The notes under the pieces are model-generated. The model did no database searches and was not told the DNA's origin. It saw only the letters and a list, made by a program, of their open reading frames with translations. A stretch of DNA of 64,000 nucleotides. It comes from Streptomyces sp. R28. GTDB taxonomy: Bacteria; Actinomycetota; Actinomycetes; Streptomycetales; Streptomycetaceae. Of this stretch, positions 59,809 to 64,000 are shown piece after piece. Position numbers and translations under genes: made by a program. The stretch is from assembly GCF_041052385.1 (NCBI RefSeq), contig NZ_CP163439.1:7739001-7803000 (forward strand), written 5' to 3'. The stretch's first letter is position 1, and each line of letters starts with the position of its first letter.

Positions 59809-60432
59809 ATGGTTACCTCGCGCTGGACGGCCGCCCCCGCTCAGACGGCCTCCCTGCGCCGGCGCGGCGCCGTGCTCGATCGCGCGATCCTCGATGCCGC
59901 GCTGGAACAGCTCAGTACGGTCGGCTGGAACGGCCTCACCATGGAGGGCGTCGCCGCCGGCGCCCAGACCGGCAAGGCCGCCGTCTATCGACGCTGGCCG
60001 TCCAAAGAGGACCTCGTCGCCGATGCGCTGCGTGCCGGACTGCCGCGCTTCGAGTCGGTTCCCGACCTGGGGAGCGTGCGCGAGGATCTGCTCGAGCTGT
60101 GCCGACAGGCGCGGGAGGCGATGTTCTCGCGCCCCGGTTTCGCCTTGCGTTCAGTGATTCACGAATGCGACAGCCTCCAGGCCGAACGCTTCCATGGAGT
60201 GATCTTCGAAGGCGTCGTGGAGCCGACCATCAGATTGCTCCGCGAGGTCGTCACCCGTGGGATTGAGCGGGGAGAAGTGCGGGCCGACGCAGCGAACGGC
60301 TATGTCTTCGACGCTATTCCGGCGATGATGATGTACCGATCAAAGGTGTGCGCGAGCGAATGGAATGACCGGGATCTGGAGGAGATGGTCGACCAGTTGA
60401 TGCTTCCCCTGCTCCGTCCGACAGGCCTCTGA
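59809..60432 (+). CDS. TetR family repressor of the MFS transporter
   Basis: 207 residues from ATG 59809 (GGAG 8-12 bases upstream). An upstream ATG at 59716 would add an unusual 31-residue lead right at operator 2 and is not preferred. HTH region LTMEGVAAGAQTGKAAVYRRW; the ligand domain resembles TetR_C regulators of drug pumps. Divergent from the transporter, with twin operators between them, so it should repress both. Confidence 0.9.
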   Translation: MVTSRWTAAPAQTASLRRRGAVLDRAILDAALEQLSTVGWNGLTMEGVAAGAQTGKAAVYRRWPSKEDLVADALRAGLPRFESVPDLGSVREDLLELCRQAREAMFSRPGFALRSVIHECDSLQAERFHGVIFEGVVEPTIRLLREVVTRGIERGEVRADAANGYVFDAIPAMMMYRSKVCASEWNDRDLEEMVDQLMLPLLRPTGL

Positions 60433-60514
60433 GTCGTCGCTTCGCCGGCCTGGAGGCTGCTTCGGTGAACCGGGGTGTCGAAGCGGGTTCCGGGCGGCGT
60501 AGGCTAAGGGCGCC

Positions 60515-61216
60515 ATGCCGTACGAACCGCCTACTCACACCGTCGAGCGCTCCCTTCGAGCCACGACCGGAGCGAAGATCATTGCCGGTGTCGACGAGGT
60601 GGGGCGCGGTGCGTGGGCTGGCCCTGTCACCGTCTGCGCGGCTGTCACCGGACTGCGCCGGCCCCCCACAGGTCTCACCGACTCCAAGCTGCTCACCGTC
60701 AAACGGCGCACCGAGCTCGCCGAGAAGCTGCAGACGTGGGTGACGTCGTACGCCCTCGGGCACGCCTCTCCGGAGGAGATCGACGACCTGGGGATGACGG
60801 CCGCGCTGCGGCTCGCGGCGGGGCGCGCCCTGGAGACCCTGCCGGTCCGCCCGGACGCCGTGATCCTCGACGGGAAGCACGACTATCTCGGGACTCCCTG
60901 GAGGGTCCGTACGGTGATCAAGGGCGACCGGTCGTGCGTGGCGGTCGCAGCGGCCTCGGTGATCGCCAAGGTTCAGCGCGACAAAATGATGGCCGAACTG
61001 GGTATCGACCATGCAGACTTCGGTTTTGCGGACAACGCCGGGTATCCGTCGCCCGTGCACAAGGCCGCACTGGCGGAGCGGGGACCCACCCCGTACCACC
61101 GGTTGTCGTGGGCGTATCTTGATGCGCTGCCCCAGTGGCGGCACCTCAAGAAGGTCCGCACTTGGGTGGAAGGAAGCGTTCCGGAGGTCGAAGGGCAGCT
61201 CGGCTTCGATTTCTGA
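60515..61216 (+). CDS. rnhB: Ribonuclease HII
   Basis: Removes RNA from RNA-DNA hybrids and single ribonucleotides from DNA; 233 residues. The active-site acids are in GVDEVGRGAWAGPV (Asp-Glu), VILDGKHDYL and the later HADFGFADNAGYPS region. TAGGCT lies 9 bases before ATG 60515, without a ribosome site. The N-terminal PYEPPTHTVERSLRATTG is the usual actinobacterial start. Confidence 0.94.
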   Translation: MPYEPPTHTVERSLRATTGAKIIAGVDEVGRGAWAGPVTVCAAVTGLRRPPTGLTDSKLLTVKRRTELAEKLQTWVTSYALGHASPEEIDDLGMTAALRLAAGRALETLPVRPDAVILDGKHDYLGTPWRVRTVIKGDRSCVAVAAASVIAKVQRDKMMAELGIDHADFGFADNAGYPSPVHKAALAERGPTPYHRLSWAYLDALPQWRHLKKVRTWVEGSVPEVEGQLGFDF

Positions 61217-61284
61217 CGATTCCGCTCGCACTTGTGTGCCACCCGCCGATGCGAGCCGTACCAGCGTTTGATAAAAATCAGCTC

Positions 61285-61926
61285 ATGCCTCTCATTCCCG
61301 AGGAGCCTCAGATTTACGAGAGTGCCCAGGGTCCCAGCGCGACTCCGGCCAGCGGCCGCACCGCGTCGACCCCCCGCCCCGTACCCGGCCCCCGCCCCGC
61401 GGCTCCGTCGCGTCCCGGCCGCCCCGGACCCCCGCGGCCCGCGCCGCCGGTGCAACGTGCGCCACGTGACGTGGCCGTGGCCAAGCCCGCGCCGTCGGGC
61501 CCGCCTGCCCCTGCCGCCTCCGCCCAGGCTGCGGCGACCCCGCAGATCCAGCTGATCCCGGCCTCGCCCGAGGGAGCGCTCGACGCTGCCGAGGAAGCCG
61601 TCGACCTGCTCCTGGAGTCGGGCCGTGCCCCCGGCGACGTGCTGGTGCTCACCACGGGTGAGCAGCACCCGTGGGCCGCCCATGAGCTGTCCTTCGGCGA
61701 AGGCTCCTACTGGGCGCAGCACGACGCGGGTGACGACGTCTTCTACGCCGATGCCTCCGTTGCGGGCCGTGCCGCGGCGCGTCCCGTGGTCGTGGTCGCC
61801 GTCAACGGCGGTTCCGACACCGCGGCCGCCACCGCCCTCCCTCTGGCCCTCGGCCAGGCAGGTGCCCTGTTGATCGTCTGCGGCGACCCGCAGCAGATCA
61901 ACTCGGTGCTGGGCGCGGGCGTCTGA
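61285..61926 (+). CDS. Conserved protein with Pro/Ala-rich N-terminus
   Basis: 213 residues from ATG 61285. Residues 20-95 are Pro/Ala/Arg-rich and disordered; residues 100-213 form an alpha/beta domain (IQLIPASPEGALDAAEEAVD, GDVLVLTTGEQHPWAAHELS, FYADASV, VVVVAVNGG, ALLIVCGDPQQINSVLGAG). The pattern ADASV...VVAVNGG...LLIVCGDP recalls the UvrD/RecB-like or PIF1-like C-terminal checkpoint, but no Walker motif is present. Function unknown; conserved after rnhB in Streptomyces as I recall. ATG 61249 is an alternative; neither has a ribosome site. Confidence 0.75.
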   Translation: MPLIPEEPQIYESAQGPSATPASGRTASTPRPVPGPRPAAPSRPGRPGPPRPAPPVQRAPRDVAVAKPAPSGPPAPAASAQAAATPQIQLIPASPEGALDAAEEAVDLLLESGRAPGDVLVLTTGEQHPWAAHELSFGEGSYWAQHDAGDDVFYADASVAGRAAARPVVVVAVNGGSDTAAATALPLALGQAGALLIVCGDPQQINSVLGAGV

Positions 61927-62362
61927 GCCGGTTCCGGCTCGTCCGGGGGACACTCCGCACGACACGGGGGTCAGGGCGCCGCTGAGGTGGCGTCCGCACG
62001 GCGAGGCTTTCGGTGTGCGCGGACGCGTGGAGCGCTCGCCGTGCGCAGGCCGCGTTGGTTCGGGGTGCAGGTCCGCGCGCCTTACGGATGCGTCGTCGTG
62101 GGGGCGCCCAGACGCGCGGGCAGCGCGACTTGCCTGGCACACGCCGCTGCGAAGGTGTCCGTGAGGGAGCACCCGGACCGGTTCATCGCGTGAGCTGATC
62201 CGTCCCGCGCTCCCATCCCCGTGGCCCGTCCCCGCCGGCGGCGGCTCAGTGGTGCTCGGGGTGGACCTGGGCTCGCGGGCTTGGTCGTCGTACTCGGCCC
62301 GCCGTATCGCGCACGCAGTACGGCGCCGCCGTGCCGTCGGCCGAACACTCCTGTCGGTGTCC
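61927..62362. other. Gene-free gap
   Basis: 436 bases between convergent stops. Short frames are arginine-rich and lack ribosome sites; no strong hairpin was found. Confidence 0.45.
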
Positions 62363-62998
62363 TCAGCGCGCCGCCGCGCGCCGGAGGACCTCCGAGGCCG
62401 CGCCGCCGGTGCGGGGCAACGGGAGCGGTGACTCGGACGTGGCGAAGGGCTCCGGCGTCGAGTCGGCGTTGGGCCGGCGGCCGCCGCGACCCTCGCCGAG
62501 GACCTGCCAGCCGTCACGGGTCAGCGTGATGTACGCCCCGCAGCGCAGGCCGTGCAGGGTGCAGGCGTCACGCAGGCCCCACATCCACGCGCCGTCCTCC
62601 TCCGTCCAACGAGCGTTGCCCTCGCGGCAGTAGAGCAGTACCGCGGTACGTACCGGAGTGCGGCGCCGCAGGTCGTGCGGGATGACGCGGCGCAACTGGG
62701 CGAGCAGCGCGTTGCGGAACATCCAGCCGTCGGCCGGAGCGGGGCGGCGGGTGAAGGAGGCGCTCGCACGCAGCCGCTCTTCCGCGTCGAGCACGGCCAC
62801 GATCGCGGTCGCCGGCCCTGGCCGGTGCCGTGAGTGCAGACCGCTGACGACCTCGCGGGGGTTGCGCAGCAGCGGGATTCCCGCGGCAGCCCACTCCGCG
62901 GGTTCGAGCATGCGGGCCAGGGGGTTGGCGGATGCGGCGGACAGGTCGGCTGACGTCGACATGGATGCCGCGGAGGACGGAGCGAATCCGAAGGTCAC
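62363..62998 (-). CDS. Conserved streptomycete protein of unknown function
   Basis: 211 residues from GTG 62998 with GGGAGGACC directly upstream. A soluble alpha/beta protein with RTAVLLYCREGNARWTEEDG and LHGLRCGAYITLTRDGWQVL; the terminal 40 residues are disordered. The central Arg-rich part (LRRVIPHDLRRRTP) may bind nucleic acid. It sits next to recQ on the same strand with a 383-base gap. Nothing identifies a reaction. Confidence 0.75.
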   Translation of the reverse strand: MTFGFAPSSAASMSTSADLSAASANPLARMLEPAEWAAAGIPLLRNPREVVSGLHSRHRPGPATAIVAVLDAEERLRASASFTRRPAPADGWMFRNALLAQLRRVIPHDLRRRTPVRTAVLLYCREGNARWTEEDGAWMWGLRDACTLHGLRCGAYITLTRDGWQVLGEGRGGRRPNADSTPEPFATSESPLPLPRTGGAASEVLRRAAAR

Positions 62999-63381
62999 GG
63001 TCCTCCCTTCGGCTACGCGCCCACACTGCGGGCGAGGTCGGATTCGGGGGAGCGCACACCGCAGCAGAGCCCTACCGGATCACGGACGAGCCGTGCGGGG
63101 AGCGGACTTCAATTCTTCCTGTCGAACCTGGATGCGGCAACGAGCAATTGGCGCCACCGACCGATATCTGGTGGTGCGCGGGTTATATCCCTACCCACTG
63201 CGTCACTGTGCGACGCATGCGACGACCGTGCACAACCAGGTCGCACGGCGTAGACGCATGGGAGGGGTCCCGAGCACGGACCGGTGTGGGCGGGGATTCG
63301 TGCGGCGCGGATGTCGCGGACGGGTGTCTCGTGTGGCACGCACGCGACGAGCATGCGATCGACCTTGCACGGCCAGGCTCG
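62999..63381. other. Gene-free gap between recQ and the conserved protein gene
   Basis: 383 bases; should hold the promoter of the 211-residue protein gene. No clear promoter, hairpin or gene seen. Confidence 0.45.
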
Positions 63382-64000
63382 TCAACCCTGCATGGCGAGG
63401 ACCAGCGGCATCACCCCCTGTGCACCGGCACGTCGGAGAATCCGGGCCGCGACCGCCAGGGTCCAGCCTGTCTCGGTGAAGTCGTCCACCAGCAGCACTG
63501 GGCCCGGGGTCTCGGCGAGAGCCGAAGCCAGGGTGGGCGGCAGGGTGAGTGCGCCGTCGAGTGCCTTGAGGCGCTGGGCGCTGTTGCTCCGGGAGAGCTG
63601 GGGTGCCTCGCCGGTGTACTGCAGGGAACCAAGCAGCGGGAGTCTGCCGACCTCTGCGATGCGTGCGCCCAGTGAGTTGATCAGTTGCGGACGTGTGCGT
63701 GAGGCGACCGTGACGACGCCGACCGGGCGCGGTGGGGCGTCCTGAGCTCCGGAGGCCCAACCGCCCGGTCCCTTGGCCCAGTCGACCAGTACACCCACGA
63801 CCGCCTTGGCCACGTCGTCGGGCACGGGCCCGTCCGGGGCGTGGGGTGCGAGCATCGGTCGCAGCCGGTTGCCCCAGCCGATGTCCGACAGTCGTCCCAA
63901 AGCCCGCCCCGGTGCGGCCTGTTCACCGGCCGGGATACGCCCCTTGAGGTCGACGCCGATGGCGGGCAGACCGGTCGGCCACATACGGCGCGGCTCCACC
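63382..64000 (-). CDS. recQ: RecQ-type helicase, C-terminal part
   Basis: Only the last 206 residues are inside; the gene continues beyond the right edge. The end is a phosphoribosyltransferase-like fold (VGVVTVASRTRPQLINSLG, VLLVDDFTETGWTLAVAARIL), which in actinobacteria is fused to the RecQ helicase core, and ALGRLSDIGWGNRLRPML is the linker. The call depends on memory of this fusion and on gene order; a stand-alone ComF-like protein is the alternative. Confidence 0.7.
   Translation of the reverse strand, partial: VEPRRMWPTGLPAIGVDLKGRIPAGEQAAPGRALGRLSDIGWGNRLRPMLAPHAPDGPVPDDVAKAVVGVLVDWAKGPGGWASGAQDAPPRPVGVVTVASRTRPQLINSLGARIAEVGRLPLLGSLQYTGEAPQLSRSNSAQRLKALDGALTLPPTLASALAETPGPVLLVDDFTETGWTLAVAARILRRAGAQGVMPLVLAMQG

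Noticed and set aside
1..64000. Insertion sequences, integrases, attachment sites or tRNA genes
   Set aside because: No transposase or integrase motifs, terminal inverted repeats with target duplications, or tRNA cloverleaf were seen on either strand.

Overview
The window is high-GC (roughly 70 percent) actinobacterial DNA with G/C-rich third codon positions, a LexA/NrdR/NrdJ block and a GluABCD operon. It looks like a Streptomyces chromosome. From memory, the backbone order (gluABCD, two-component pair, miaB, miaA, dapF, rsh, hflX, peptidases, siderophore genes, dinG, lexA, nrdR, nrdJ, terD, rnhB, recQ) matches the Streptomyces coelicolor SCO5774-SCO5815 region. No rRNA, tRNA, CRISPR array, transposase or integrase was seen.

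Backbone, 1-24.4 kb. A glutamate ABC transporter (gluD edge, gluC, gluB, gluA) runs leftward and is followed by a response regulator/kinase pair and a TAXI-type binding protein. A MazG-like protein, then a flavin-related operon (ribA, a DUF2218 protein, an oxidoreductase) controlled by a divergent MarR regulator with three palindromic operators, come next. Then miaB, a dioxygenase-fold protein, two small proteins, miaA, dapF, an Rsh (p)ppGpp enzyme, a secreted M1 peptidase with a lysine-rich tail, hflX and two paralogous secreted serine peptidases.

Accessory part, 24.4-47.4 kb. An orphan paralogue of the first response regulator precedes a compact cluster: DUF5988 protein, AfsA-type hotdog protein, KAS III, an acyl-CoA oxidase fused to a short-chain dehydrogenase, a TetR regulator with a 31-bp operator, a serine hydrolase and an acyl-CoA ligase. 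The first two KAS-side genes carrying TTA codons (DUF5988 and KAS III, codons 6 and 5) suggest bldA-dependent expression of a signalling molecule or specialised lipid; this is inference. Then come a secreted Cys-rich protein, a large XRE-STAND NTPase-WD40 protein, a secreted small protein, and an NRPS-independent siderophore locus (aminotransferase, IucA/IucC synthetase, GNAT). The siderophore genes are swollen by low-complexity insertions, and short in-frame tandem repeats (15, 18, 21 bp) occur throughout this part, in and between genes.

Backbone, 47.4-64 kb. dinG and lexA converge on a 25-bp hairpin; lexA has an SOS box over its -35 element. nrdR and nrdJ follow, with two NrdR-box-like sites 31 bp apart. 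Then terD, a YdbC-like protein, a histidine phosphatase, an ADP-ribosylglycohydrolase, a DHA2 drug transporter with divergent TetR and twin operators, rnhB, two conserved proteins of unknown function, and the 3' part of recQ at the right edge. Many backbone genes appear to be transcribed as leaderless mRNAs (a TANNNT box 6-9 bases before the start codon and no Shine-Dalgarno sequence).
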